Source: Psychrobacter sp.
GTDB taxonomy: Bacteria; Pseudomonadota; Gammaproteobacteria; Pseudomonadales; Moraxellaceae
Assembly (NCBI GenBank): GCA_029264635.1
Contig: JARIAA010000221.1
Coordinates: forward strand, 1-21,421
Reading direction: 5' to 3'
Length of the DNA stretch: 21,421 nucleotides
Made by a program: the position numbers and the translations under genes. Positions 13,569 to 21,262 of the stretch are shown one piece after another (positions within the stretch are counted from its first letter, which is position 1; every line of letters begins with the position of its first letter). Below the pieces are notes generated by a model. The model was not told the origin of the DNA and made no database searches. It saw only the letters and a program-made list of their open reading frames with translations.

Positions 13569-14297
13569 AAGGTTTTCTCCGGAATAATAAAATGAGCAGT
13601 AACTACGACAAAGGGTTGACAATCGAATTGCTTCGAAAGTCAACTATTCTTAATCACAGCTATTCAGCTTTCACGCATTCTATAGGTTTTTTTTTCAAAT
13701 GAAAAGAGCTTGTACAATTAAATTACAATAAAAGAGTAAATAAATCTTATTAAAGTTGTTTTTACTAAAGATTTCAATAAAACTTAAGAAAGTGCTTTAT
13801 GTTTAGCCGATTAAAATAAAGAGTAACTGGCACTAGCCATCAACACGGCTACTAAAATTTTATCAATCTGGAAATATTTTGTAGTAAAATAGACGATAAA
13901 TGTTTGTGAAGATATTTATTCGTGAGCTAACAAAAATCAGTATATTGTATAAATAATTATGCAAACAATACCTAATCAATGGTTGATTACAAAAACTGTC
14001 TTTTAATAAGGTATAAATAATCAATAAGCTAGATTACAGTAGGAGTCGTTTGAAAGATTATAAGTGATATTCAACTATTACAATAAACCACTAATATTCA
14101 CTATAAGCATTAAAAAAACAGACTTTAATCGATCTATCGTAGAGCATATAAAGAGTCATTGAAACACAAAAATACTCTGACGGATTGTGCGTAGTAGTGA
14201 GATTTAACGGTATGTTAAGAAAATTTATATTAATAATACCTTGTAATGCATGTGTTTTTTTATTTGGGATTAACTATATATACTTAAGGGACTTATT
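13569..14297. other. Long intergenic region (about 730 bases) between divergent genes
   Basis: No convincing gene or RNA is visible on either strand; the region is AT-rich and full of stops. It must hold the leftward promoter of the lipoprotein and the rightward promoter of the metallopeptidase. The one clear structure is the inverted repeat at 13615-13644. Confidence 0.5.
13615..13644. promoter_or_regulatory. 30-base inverted repeat upstream of the lipoprotein gene
   Basis: GTTGAC (13615-13620) and GTCAAC (13639-13644) form the outer arms, and GAA (13625-13627) and TTC (13632-13634) the inner arms, symmetrically placed about one centre. Its near edge is 46 bases from the lipoprotein start, and the minus-strand TTGACT within it could be a -35 box, so it may be an operator overlapping the promoter. 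Confidence 0.4.
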
Positions 14298-15185
14298 ATG
14301 AAATGGCAGGGTAGACGAGGCAGCTCTAATGTACGTACGAGCAGCGGTGGCGGTAAAATGGTCGGCGGTAGTATCGGCGGTATTATTATTGCTGGTATTT
14401 TATGGTTAGTGTTTGGTGTAAATCCGATGACTGCCCTACAGACTGGTCAAGTAGTAGCGGGTGGAGGCGGTAATACATCGACTGAGATTGCGACGGACGA
14501 CGATCGTGACACGCAATTTGTCAAAGTGGTGTTGGCGGATACAGAAGAGGTCTGGCATCAAATATTTAATGAGGGGGGCCAAACTTATCAAGAGCCTTCA
14601 CTAATACTCTTTAATGGACAAGTTAATTCCGCTTGTGGTAGTGCTACTGCGGCGACAGGACCTTTTTATTGCCCTGGTGATCAAAAGGTCTATTTAGATA
14701 CTTCATTTTTTGCAGAGATGCGTCAAAACCTTGGTATTACTGGCGATCAGCAGGGGTCAGGTGATATTGAGAACCAAGGCAGAGCAGGCGATTTTGCTCA
14801 AGCCTATGTCATCTCGCATGAGGTTGGTCATCATGTGCAGACGCTATTAGGTATCACTCAGCAAGTCAATGAAGCGAGTCGTCAGGTAAACAAAGTACAG
14901 GCTAATAAGTTGTCAGTATTGCAAGAGCTACAAGCAGATTGCTTTGCGGGTGTTTGGGCAAACCGTAATCAGCAGCGCGTACAGTTTTTAGAACCTGGAG
15001 ACATAGACGAGGCAATTAATGCTGCAAGTCAAATTGGTGATGATCGTCTTGCGCGTGCTAGCGGCCGGGCTGTAACTCCAGATAGCTTTACACATGGCAC
15101 AAGTCAACAACGGGTGAATTGGTTCACTCGCGGTCTTGAAAGTGGTAATGTACAGTCTTGTGATACCTTTAGTGGGGCATTATAA
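14298..15185 (+). CDS. ypfJ: YpfJ-family neutral zinc metallopeptidase
   Basis: The 295-residue product matches the YpfJ-type neutral zinc metallopeptidase family, whose substrates are not established. It starts with a short basic segment (MKWQGRRGSSNVRTSSGGGK), then a hydrophobic helix (about 22-42) that probably anchors it in the inner membrane with the catalytic domain outside. A glycine-rich stretch (about 54-60) follows. The catalytic domain includes CGSATAATGPFYCPGDQKVYLD, the HEVGH zinc motif (174-178) and a likely third ligand Glu210 in LQELQADCFAGVWA. The C-terminal SFTHGTSQQRVNWFTRGLESG is typical. Length and motifs indicate an intact enzyme. Start ATG 14298 follows a weak AAGGGA region. 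It is a single-gene unit ended by a strong terminator. Confidence 0.93.
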   Translation: MKWQGRRGSSNVRTSSGGGKMVGGSIGGIIIAGILWLVFGVNPMTALQTGQVVAGGGGNTSTEIATDDDRDTQFVKVVLADTEEVWHQIFNEGGQTYQEPSLILFNGQVNSACGSATAATGPFYCPGDQKVYLDTSFFAEMRQNLGITGDQQGSGDIENQGRAGDFAQAYVISHEVGHHVQTLLGITQQVNEASRQVNKVQANKLSVLQELQADCFAGVWANRNQQRVQFLEPGDIDEAINAASQIGDDRLARASGRAVTPDSFTHGTSQQRVNWFTRGLESGNVQSCDTFSGAL

Positions 15186-15222
15186 ATCTATCAGAATACA
15201 TCTATTACTTTGTCTCTGCCCA

Positions 15223-15260
15223 TAAAAGAAGCCTACCATATAGATGGTAGGCTTCTTTTA
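15223..15260. terminator. Strong bidirectional terminator between ypfJ and the glycine-zipper lipoprotein
   Basis: A perfect 17-base-pair stem (15223-15239 with 15244-15260), core GAAGCCTACCAT / ATGGTAGGCTTC, loop ATAG, flanked by A-run and T-run. It can terminate both convergent genes. Confidence 0.95.
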
Positions 15261-15305
15261 TTTAAGGTTTACCTATCTAAATAAATAAACTTAGATAAGA
15301 GCAGC

Positions 15306-15563
15306 TTAGTTCTTTTTGTTATTATCAAGAATGTAAGCGCCAGCGCCGCCTACTGCACCACCCGCTAAATCACCACGAGCGATGTCTTTACTGTTGCCGC
15401 CACTTCTAATAAGCGCGCCAGCAGCTGCGCCAGCAGCCGTACCTTTGGCAGTATTACTTAGACCACTGTTATAACCACCGTACCCACCAGTTGAGTTACA
15501 ACCAGTCATAATTAAAGCTGAGCTTGCAAGAGCAGTCAATGCGATCGATTTAGCAAATTTCAT
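15306..15563 (-). CDS. Small glycine-zipper lipoprotein
   Basis: The 85-residue product has a lipoprotein signal (MKFAKSIALTALASSALIMT followed by Gly-Cys22, lipobox MTGC) and a mature chain of only 64 residues. After a Gly/Tyr/Asn-rich stretch (NSTGGYGGYNSGL) it carries GTAAGAAAGALI and GDLAGGAVGGAGAYI, two glycine-zipper segments of the kind found in OsmB, SlyB and other small outer-membrane lipoproteins. These segments are thought to insert in or pack against a membrane. Asn at +2 predicts transport to the outer membrane. An AGGTG ribosome-binding site precedes ATG 15563. The precise role is unknown. It is convergent with ypfJ and about 300 bases upstream of nothing on its own strand, so it is a single-gene unit. 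Confidence 0.87.
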   Translation of the reverse strand: MKFAKSIALTALASSALIMTGCNSTGGYGGYNSGLSNTAKGTAAGAAAGALIRSGGNSKDIARGDLAGGAVGGAGAYILDNNKKN

Positions 15564-15802
15564 AATATCACCTATTAAATGAACAAAAGTAAAATGAATA
15601 TAACTTGAATTATAAAGGCATACTTATACTCTAAACAATATTAGCCTACTATCTCTTTCATAGTCGTAGTAAAAACGCTAATCTTTGCAAATAAAGTGTA
15701 ATATATGTTGCCTCACTGTATCAGTGGTAATGCTTTCACCTAGATATCTTATATTATTATAGAAGATACGCGAGCTGATCTAAAATTAGACTCAAGTTGA
15801 AC
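15564..15802. other. Intergenic region upstream of the glycine-zipper lipoprotein
   Basis: No gene is visible. A small palindrome CACTG-TAT-CAGTG lies at about 15714-15726. The leftward promoter of the lipoprotein should be here, but I cannot assign its boxes with confidence. Confidence 0.35.
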
Positions 15803-15831
15803 AAAAAGGACCGCATAACAGCGGTCTTTTT
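15803..15831 (-). terminator. Rho-independent terminator after rho
   Basis: On the minus strand GACCGC-TGTTAT-GCGGTC (15826-15809) is followed by C then five Ts. It lies about 35 bases beyond the rho stop. Confidence 0.85.
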
Positions 15832-15862
15832 AAAAAAATGAAGATTTAAAGAATAGATGTTA

Positions 15863-17131
15863 TTAATTTTGTGATTTGCGTTTCATTTGCTCAAAGAACT
15901 CATCGTTAGTCTTCGCTTCTTTTAGACGATCAAGTAAAAACTCAGTCGCTTGGACGCCATCCATCGGTTGCAATAGCTTACGCAGTATCCAAACCTTGCG
16001 CAGTTTGTCCTCGTCAAGTAAACGCTCTTCACGGCGAGTGCCAGATTTTTTAATGTTAATCGCTGGGAAAACACGTTTTTCGGCCAAATCACGCTCAAGA
16101 GTAATCTCTTGGTTACCTGTACCTTTGAATTCTTCAAAGATAACACTGTCCATTTTACTACCCGTATCGATAAGCGCGCTGGCAATAATCGTTAAGCTGC
16201 CGCCTTCTTCAACGTTACGTGCAGCACCAAAGAAGCGTTTTGGACGCTCAAGGGCATTGGCATCCAAACCACCCGTCAATACTTTGCCCGATGAGGGAAT
16301 GACCGTATTGTAAGCACGGGCCAGACGAGTAATAGAGTCAAGTAAAATGACGACATCTTGTTTGTGCTCAACCAAACGTTTGGCTTTTTCAATGACCATC
16401 TCAGCGACTTGTACATGACGCTGGGGCGGTTCATCAAACGTTGAGGCGACCACTTCACCGCGTACGGTACGTACCATCTCTGTCACTTCTTCTGGGCGCT
16501 CATCGATTAATAACACAATCAAATAGCACTCAGGGTTATTACGAGTGATTGCTTGGGCAATGGTCTGTAATAGTACCGTTTTACCTGCTTTAGGTGGTGC
16601 GACGATAATAGAACGCTGACCTTTACCGATAGGGGCTATCAGGTCGATAATACGACCAGTCAAATCCTCGGTCGTGCCGTTTCCTGATTCAAGTTTTAGG
16701 TGCTCTGTTGGAAATAATGGCGTCAAATTCTCAAAAATAAGCTTATGACGTGAGCGATCTGGAGTGTCAAAGTTGATCTCGCCCACTTTTAATAGCGCAA
16801 AATAACGTTCGGAGTCCTTTGGCGGACGAATGGTACCTGCGATACTGTCGCCCGTTTTTAGGCTAAAGCGTCTTATTTGGCTTGGGCTGACATAGATGTC
16901 ATCAGGCCCTGCTAAGTAGGAGCCTTCTGATGAGCGCAAAAAACCGAAGCCATCTGGGAGGACTTCAAGTACGCCATCGCCATAAATAGCTTCACCATTA
17001 CGAGCATGCGTTTTAAGGATAGCAAAGATGATGTCTTGTTTACGGCTACGCGCCATATTGTCAAGGCCCATTTCTTTAGCGATAGCCAAAAGCTCGGCAA
17101 TTGATTTTTTCTTTAGTTCAGTTAAATTCAT
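15863..17131 (-). CDS. rho: Transcription termination factor Rho
   Basis: Rho is the hexameric RNA-dependent ATPase that pulls nascent RNA from RNA polymerase. The 422-residue product is full length (E. coli 419). In order: N-terminal helical domain (MNLTELKKKSIAELLAIAKE), cold-shock-like primary RNA-binding domain (about 50-118, GFGFLRSSEGSYLAGPDDIYV), Walker A in APPKAGKT (178-185), DERPEEVTEM (210-219), Walker B VILLD (261-265) with SITRLARAYN, and the secondary RNA-binding Q- and R-loops (KVLTGGLDANAL, EEFKGTGNQE). The end FFEQMKRKSQN is typical. ATG 17131 has no clear ribosome-binding site, which is odd for so abundant a protein. trxA lies upstream on the same strand, as in E. coli, separated by a terminator and about 490 bases. 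Confidence 0.98.
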   Translation of the reverse strand: MNLTELKKKSIAELLAIAKEMGLDNMARSRKQDIIFAILKTHARNGEAIYGDGVLEVLPDGFGFLRSSEGSYLAGPDDIYVSPSQIRRFSLKTGDSIAGTIRPPKDSERYFALLKVGEINFDTPDRSRHKLIFENLTPLFPTEHLKLESGNGTTEDLTGRIIDLIAPIGKGQRSIIVAPPKAGKTVLLQTIAQAITRNNPECYLIVLLIDERPEEVTEMVRTVRGEVVASTFDEPPQRHVQVAEMVIEKAKRLVEHKQDVVILLDSITRLARAYNTVIPSSGKVLTGGLDANALERPKRFFGAARNVEEGGSLTIIASALIDTGSKMDSVIFEEFKGTGNQEITLERDLAEKRVFPAINIKKSGTRREERLLDEDKLRKVWILRKLLQPMDGVQATEFLLDRLKEAKTNDEFFEQMKRKSQN

Positions 17132-17542
17132 AGATAGGTCATTAACGATTTATCGGGTGAGAACTGCCATTAGCAGCACAGCCCACGACATTGATTAAAA
17201 CAACGCTAGTGTAGCGATAGGATGTGTGCACAGAGTTGAGCGTTATATAGCATTGAAATATATGTACTAGATTATCATCAGCTACGCAAAAATGTGTCGG
17301 GATGACAAATAAGAATATAAACAAGGCTATATAAGAGTCTGCGAAGAGACCTCAGTATTAGTAATTTTATTCAGTAAAACAACTGTGTTTTGTGTTGATA
17401 AACACGAGGAGAATAGCGACAAGACGCTTAGGAAAAATATTATGTTTTTCTTGTCAGCAGACTATACGGTTTTCAAGTTAGACTTGTCAATTATTTTTGT
17501 TAAAAAGTTTGCATATTTGACTTTTTTTCCGATAAAGCAATG
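17132..17542. other. Long rho leader / promoter region
   Basis: About 410 bases between rho and the trxA terminator hold no convincing gene. Small hairpins can be drawn on the rho transcript: CGCTA/TAGCG (17204-17216) and GTGTTT/AAACAC (17389-17409). Rho is autoregulated through its leader in E. coli, so a long untranslated leader would fit, but the sequence alone does not show it. A short frame (17142-17324, minus) ending ten bases before rho is not supported by a ribosome-binding site. Confidence 0.4.
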
Positions 17543-17572
17543 AAAAAGCCATCATCTTGTACATATAATGGC
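17543..17572 (-). terminator. Rho-independent terminator after trxA
   Basis: On the minus strand GCCATTAT-ATGTACAAG-ATGATGGC (17572-17548, one U-G pair) is followed by five Ts, about 45 bases beyond the trxA stop. It separates trxA from rho. Confidence 0.8.
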
Positions 17573-17618
17573 CATTTTCAATGATTTTTTGCGCTGTGCA
17601 AATAAACCATCAAAGTAT

Positions 17619-17945
17619 TTATAAATGTTTATCAAGCACTTTGGCAAGCTCAGATTTTGGTTGTAAGCCCATGACGGAATCTACTTTTTCGCCATCTTTA
17701 AAAACAAATAACGTTGGGATATTACGGATACCAAAACGGCTGGCTGCTTGTGGGTTATTATCCACATCAACTTTGACGATTTTTACTTTGCCTTGATAGT
17801 CGTCCGCCAAATCTTCTAAAATAGGCGCAATTGATTTACAAGGACCGCACCAAGTTGCCCAAAAATCTACCAATACAGGAACATCAGATTGGAGGACGTC
17901 TTGATCAAAATTTGCATCGGTTGTATTAACAATAAGGTCTGACAT
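17619..17945 (-). CDS. trxA: Thioredoxin 1
   Basis: Thioredoxin is the small cytoplasmic dithiol carrier that reduces protein disulfides and feeds electrons to ribonucleotide reductase and other enzymes. The 108-residue product (E. coli 108) has the fold and motifs of TrxA: VLVDFWATWCGPCKSIAPIL with active-site Cys33 and Cys36, the VDVDNNP segment, and the cis-proline at Pro77 in IRNIPTLFVFKDG. I chose ATG 17945 because AGAGAGA lies eight bases upstream and the protein then begins MSDLIVNTTD as usual; a longer in-frame version adds 11 residues without support. The gene is upstream of rho, as in many gammaproteobacteria, and has its own terminator. Confidence 0.97.
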   Translation of the reverse strand: MSDLIVNTTDANFDQDVLQSDVPVLVDFWATWCGPCKSIAPILEDLADDYQGKVKIVKVDVDNNPQAASRFGIRNIPTLFVFKDGEKVDSVMGLQPKSELAKVLDKHL

Positions 17946-18331
17946 AGTGATTCTCTCTTGTTGTGTCCTCTTTAGCATTGGGTGATTAGAGACGATTCGG
18001 TAGAGTCAGTAAAAGCACTCATTGATAGAACGGTTTAACCAGTTATCACTAAAGAGCAGTGGAGTGAAGGTGAAAATGTGCCATCATATTAGCACGTTTG
18101 TTAAGTCTTAACAGACAGGCGGTAGTTAAAATGTTTAACAACTCATATTAGTACAATAAATCGAAACACAATTTAACAGAGGCTGCATCATTGGTATCGA
18201 AGTTCAAAGTGGAGCTGATATGTTTTTAATGCCAGTCACTTTATCTTGTAACTTTGCCGTAATAAACAGATAGATCATTCAATCATACTTTTTTCACTCA
18301 TTCAAACCAACTTATATAAGTAGCTATCTTT
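17946..18331. other. Divergent intergenic region between trxA and the pseudouridine synthase gene
   Basis: About 385 bases with no ORF of note. The leftward trxA promoter and a rightward promoter for the next gene should lie here; a small palindrome GGTTTAACC occurs near 18031-18039. I cannot assign boxes with confidence. Confidence 0.35.
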
Positions 18332-19045
18332 ATGCCTTTTACTGATGACGCCATCCATGCTATGAATCAACAAGAATTGCAATATCCAAGAGAGTTTTTT
18401 AAAACCTTTGCGCAAGACATAACCGTTTATGAAGACGCGGATATTTGGGTAGTAGATAAACCTGCAGGCCTACTGAGTGTCAATGGTAAAACTCTAAAGG
18501 TGAGTTTGCTGGCGCGACTTGAGCGTGCCAATCCTGAGGTAAAGCTCATTCATCGATTAGATATGGACACCTCAGGGCTGCTTATTTTTGCAAAAAATGC
18601 GGCGGCCCAAAGCAATATCAGTAAACAGTTCATTGATAGATTGCCGCAAAAGACCTATGAGGCTCGGGTCTTCGGCACATGGCAGAAGGTTGGTGCAACT
18701 GGCGAAATCTCAGTACCAGTGCGTTATGAACCAACGATGAAACCTCGTCATATCGTTGATCATAACTGGAGCAAGAATGCTTTGACATTATATGAAGTAC
18801 TTACTCATGAGCAATGTCAGGGTCAAGCAGTAACACGGGTCGCTTTAAGACCGGTGACTGGGCGTAGTCATCAGCTGCGCGTACATATGGTGCATGCTGG
18901 TCATGTCATTATCGGCGATTCTATTTATGCTGAGGGGCAGGCGCTGGACATTGCACCACGTTTGAACTTACATGCCCAGCAGCTACGCCTCAAACATCCT
19001 GTGCTTGGCGCTTGGATGGACTGGGAAAGTACAGTACCTTTTTAA
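18332..19045 (+). CDS. rluA: RluA-family RNA pseudouridine synthase
   Basis: RluA-family enzymes convert uridine to pseudouridine in RNA; RluA itself modifies 23S rRNA U746 and U32 of some tRNAs. The 237-residue product has the family strand VYEDADIWVVDKPAGLLSV (32-50), the catalytic IHRLDMDTSGLLIFAKN (73-89, Asp77), YEARVFG, and the C-terminal LRPVTGRSHQLRVHM and GDSIYAEG motifs. It lacks the N-terminal S4 domain found in RluC and RluD, and HRLDMDTSG fits RluA best; the subfamily (RluA against TruC or similar) is a moderate-confidence inference. Residues 1-25 are a short extension. The ribosome-binding site is weak (TAAGTAG, about nine bases away). It is a single-gene unit with no visible terminator before the next gene. 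Confidence 0.88.
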   Translation: MPFTDDAIHAMNQQELQYPREFFKTFAQDITVYEDADIWVVDKPAGLLSVNGKTLKVSLLARLERANPEVKLIHRLDMDTSGLLIFAKNAAAQSNISKQFIDRLPQKTYEARVFGTWQKVGATGEISVPVRYEPTMKPRHIVDHNWSKNALTLYEVLTHEQCQGQAVTRVALRPVTGRSHQLRVHMVHAGHVIIGDSIYAEGQALDIAPRLNLHAQQLRLKHPVLGAWMDWESTVPF

Positions 19046-19095
19046 CAATACTTATCAAAGCATTGAGTCAAATAGCTAAATGATGATAGTGAACA

Positions 19096-19137
19096 CCTGT
19101 GAACAGGAGAGTCAGATATTCTTTATTATATAAAGAA
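19096..19137. promoter_or_regulatory. Two small inverted repeats upstream of the monooxygenase gene
   Basis: CCTGT-GA-ACAGG (19096-19107) and TTCTTTAT-TAT-ATAAAGAA (19119-19137) lie close together in the 206-base spacer. The second is a perfect 8+3+8 palindrome. Neither precedes a T-run, so they look more like operators or leader hairpins than terminators. Confidence 0.4.
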
Positions 19138-19166
19138 GTATTAAATTACTATAGATAAGATTGTCT

Positions 19167-19199
19167 CGGTTTAATGCTACGGCAAATAGCATTAAATCG
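19167..19199. promoter_or_regulatory. Inverted repeat CGGTTTAATGCTA-N7-TAGCATTAAATCG
   Basis: Thirteen-base arms (19167-19179, 19187-19199) with one G/A mismatch (G-U in RNA) and a seven-base loop, about 52 bases before the monooxygenase start. There is no T-run after it. Its size suits an operator for a dimeric repressor or a leader hairpin. Confidence 0.5.
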
Positions 19200-19251
19200 G
19201 GCTACTGCTATATTCGTTAAGGATAATAAGTCATTATAAAAGGAGAGGGTT

Positions 19252-20940
19252 ATGGTTGGTATCATCTCATTACAAGCAAAGACTCATAAAGAAGCACATC
19301 TCAATACCAGCAAGCGTGCAAATAACCATAACAATGCCAAAACCAAGAAAGGGTTAAAAGGCTTATTTGCTCGCTCAAAACCGCAATCCGTAAAACCTGC
19401 TGATTATGACGTGTTAATTATTGGGGCAGGTATTTCTGGTATCGGCATGGGGTGCCGCTTACAGCAAAGCCATCGTAAGCTGTTTGGTCATAAGCACTTT
19501 ATAAAAAAGACAAATAAGTTGCATAACAATAAAGCAACTGAGCCATTTGTCATCCTAGAAAAACGGACGGACTTAGGCGGTACATGGGATTTATTTACTT
19601 ATCCTGGTATTCGCTCGGACTCTGATGCGCTCACCTTTGGCTATAGTTTTCGACCTTGGCTAGATCATAAAATGCTGGCAAAGGGTGACGATATAAAAAG
19701 CTATATTGCGGATACCGCTCGCGAGTTTGAGATTACCCAGCATATTCGTTATCAGCATGAGGTGCAGCAGCTGTCTTGGTCCAGTATCACAAAGCAGTGG
19801 ACAGCTATGGTCAAAGACAATGCTGGTGGCGAGATATTTACGATGACCGCCAATTTCGTCGTTGGGGCGACAGGTTACTATGATTACGCTGCAGGGTATC
19901 AACCACATTTTACGGATGAAGCACAGTTTCAAGGGCAAATAGTGCACCCACAGCATTGGCAGAATACCGATTATGATGATAAAAAAATTATTATTATTGG
20001 TAGCGGTGCAACGGCAATGACCTTGTTGCCAGCTTTAGTAGATGAAGAAGCAGATAAGTGCGCGCGTCATGTAACGATGCTGCAGCGCTCACCAACCTAT
20101 GTGGCAAGTGTACCTGGTGATGATCACGCGCTTGATTGGCTGTCGGGTAAGTACTCACCCTTATCAAAACATCAGGCTTATACTTTGTTGCGTACACGCA
20201 ATGTGCTTATGCAACAAGGCGTTTATCAAGCGGCGGTTCATATGCCCAAAGTTGTAAAAGCGGCATTAAAGCATGGGGTCAAAAAAGAGCTGAAAGGTAG
20301 CGGTGTCGATGTTGCGCACTTTATGCCTGCCTATAATCCATGGGATGAGCGCCTGTGTGCGGTCCCTGATAGTGATTTATTTGTTGCACTGCATGGAACG
20401 CGAGCAGAAGTAGTCACTGATCAAATTGACCGTTTTACACAGACAGGTATTGCCCTAAAATCAGGCAAGCATATAGACGCTGATATCATCGTAACGGCAA
20501 CGGGTCTTAAGTTGCAGATGCTTGGCGGGGCGGCATTGTATGTCGATGGGCAGCTGGTCGATGTGGGCGCACAGATGACTTATAAAGCGGTGATGCTAGA
20601 AGAGGTGCCTAATATGGCCGTATTATTTGGTTATACCAATGCTTCATGGACGCTAAAGATTGATCTTGCGTGCCAATATGTAGTCAGAGTACTGAGTTAT
20701 ATGAAGAAGCATCAGTATGACATAGTCTGTCCGCAGTCGACAACGGAGCACGAGCAAGCACAGGTGCAGCCTGATACGGTACTTGGTGCGCTATCAGCAG
20801 GTTATGTACGCCGTGCCAAAGACGAGCTACCAAAACAAGGAGATCGCTATCCTTGGCAGGTGACGAACCATTATTTAAGTGACCGTGTCATGCTCAAATA
20901 CCGTAAAATTAAAGACGACTGGTTAGAGTTTAGTCGCTGA
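19252..20940 (+). CDS. AlmA/Baeyer-Villiger-type FAD-dependent monooxygenase
   Basis: The 562-residue product is a two-dinucleotide-domain flavoprotein. After a basic N-terminal extension of about 50 residues it has the FAD motif DVLIIGAGISGIGMG (53-67), LGGTWDLFTYPGIRSDSD (108-125) and GYSFRPW. The Baeyer-Villiger-type fingerprint FQGQIVHPQHW (226-236) is followed by the NADPH motif IIIIGSGATA (246-255), with DADIIVTATGL near residue 410 and the C-terminal YRKIKDDWLEFSR. The YPGIRSDSD and ending match the AlmA group of Acinetobacter, flavin monooxygenases linked to long-chain n-alkane degradation; the actual substrate is inference. The segment at 72-96 (HRKLFGHKHFIKKTNKLHNN) is an extra Lys/His-rich insertion. 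An AGGAGAGG ribosome-binding site supports ATG 19252. Inverted repeats in the spacer upstream suggest regulated expression. I do not assign almA firmly. Confidence 0.85.
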   Translation: MVGIISLQAKTHKEAHLNTSKRANNHNNAKTKKGLKGLFARSKPQSVKPADYDVLIIGAGISGIGMGCRLQQSHRKLFGHKHFIKKTNKLHNNKATEPFVILEKRTDLGGTWDLFTYPGIRSDSDALTFGYSFRPWLDHKMLAKGDDIKSYIADTAREFEITQHIRYQHEVQQLSWSSITKQWTAMVKDNAGGEIFTMTANFVVGATGYYDYAAGYQPHFTDEAQFQGQIVHPQHWQNTDYDDKKIIIIGSGATAMTLLPALVDEEADKCARHVTMLQRSPTYVASVPGDDHALDWLSGKYSPLSKHQAYTLLRTRNVLMQQGVYQAAVHMPKVVKAALKHGVKKELKGSGVDVAHFMPAYNPWDERLCAVPDSDLFVALHGTRAEVVTDQIDRFTQTGIALKSGKHIDADIIVTATGLKLQMLGGAALYVDGQLVDVGAQMTYKAVMLEEVPNMAVLFGYTNASWTLKIDLACQYVVRVLSYMKKHQYDIVCPQSTTEHEQAQVQPDTVLGALSAGYVRRAKDELPKQGDRYPWQVTNHYLSDRVMLKYRKIKDDWLEFSR

Positions 20941-20944
20941 AACG

Positions 20945-21262
20945 CTATCGATGATTATCGATAAAGTCCGTAACTTGTTTGCTTAGTATCTGCCACAAGG
21001 TTTCTTGCGCGCTTTTGCTGCCCCAAGCATTATGTGGACTAAAGATCACGCGCGGATGGTCGCTAATGCTAAGTAGTGGGTCGTCTTTAGTGACAGGCTC
21101 TTGCCATCTGGAGACACTTTGTTTTTGTGGTCTGATCACCAGTTCTTTACCTAAAACAGAAAAGACACCAAAGACATTGATAGAGGAAAAAGAATATTGA
21201 GACAGTCCTAAGAATTGGACTGTTGGCTCTGTTATCTGTGATGGATGACATTTCTCCTTCAT
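20945..21262 (-). pseudogene. C-terminal remnant of a D-2-hydroxyacid dehydrogenase
   Basis: The last 55 codons of this 105-codon frame look like the end of an NAD-dependent D-2-hydroxyacid dehydrogenase: QEPVTKDDPLL, HPRVIFSPHNAWGS (with the catalytic His of the PH-x-AW motif) and ETLWQILSKQVTDFI. The family is normally about 310-330 residues; the Rossmann NAD domain (GxGxxG) and catalytic Arg and Glu are missing and not found in other frames up to the window edge. Codons 1-50 (21262-21115) do not resemble the family, although LGKELVI might be a decayed piece of the segment before the lost part. An AAGGAG occurs inside the first codons. I therefore read it as a decayed gene rather than a small functional one. 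It is convergent with the monooxygenase gene, only four bases from its stop. Confidence 0.7.

Noticed and set aside
15876..16313. 145-codon plus-strand frame opposite rho
   Set aside because: It is antisense to conserved Rho sequence and is Ser-rich, as expected for a shadow.
17142..17324. 60-codon minus-strand frame ending ten bases before rho, possible rho leader peptide
   Set aside because: It starts at TTG without a ribosome-binding site, is twice the length of the E. coli rho leader peptide and has no recognisable composition; left as part of the leader.
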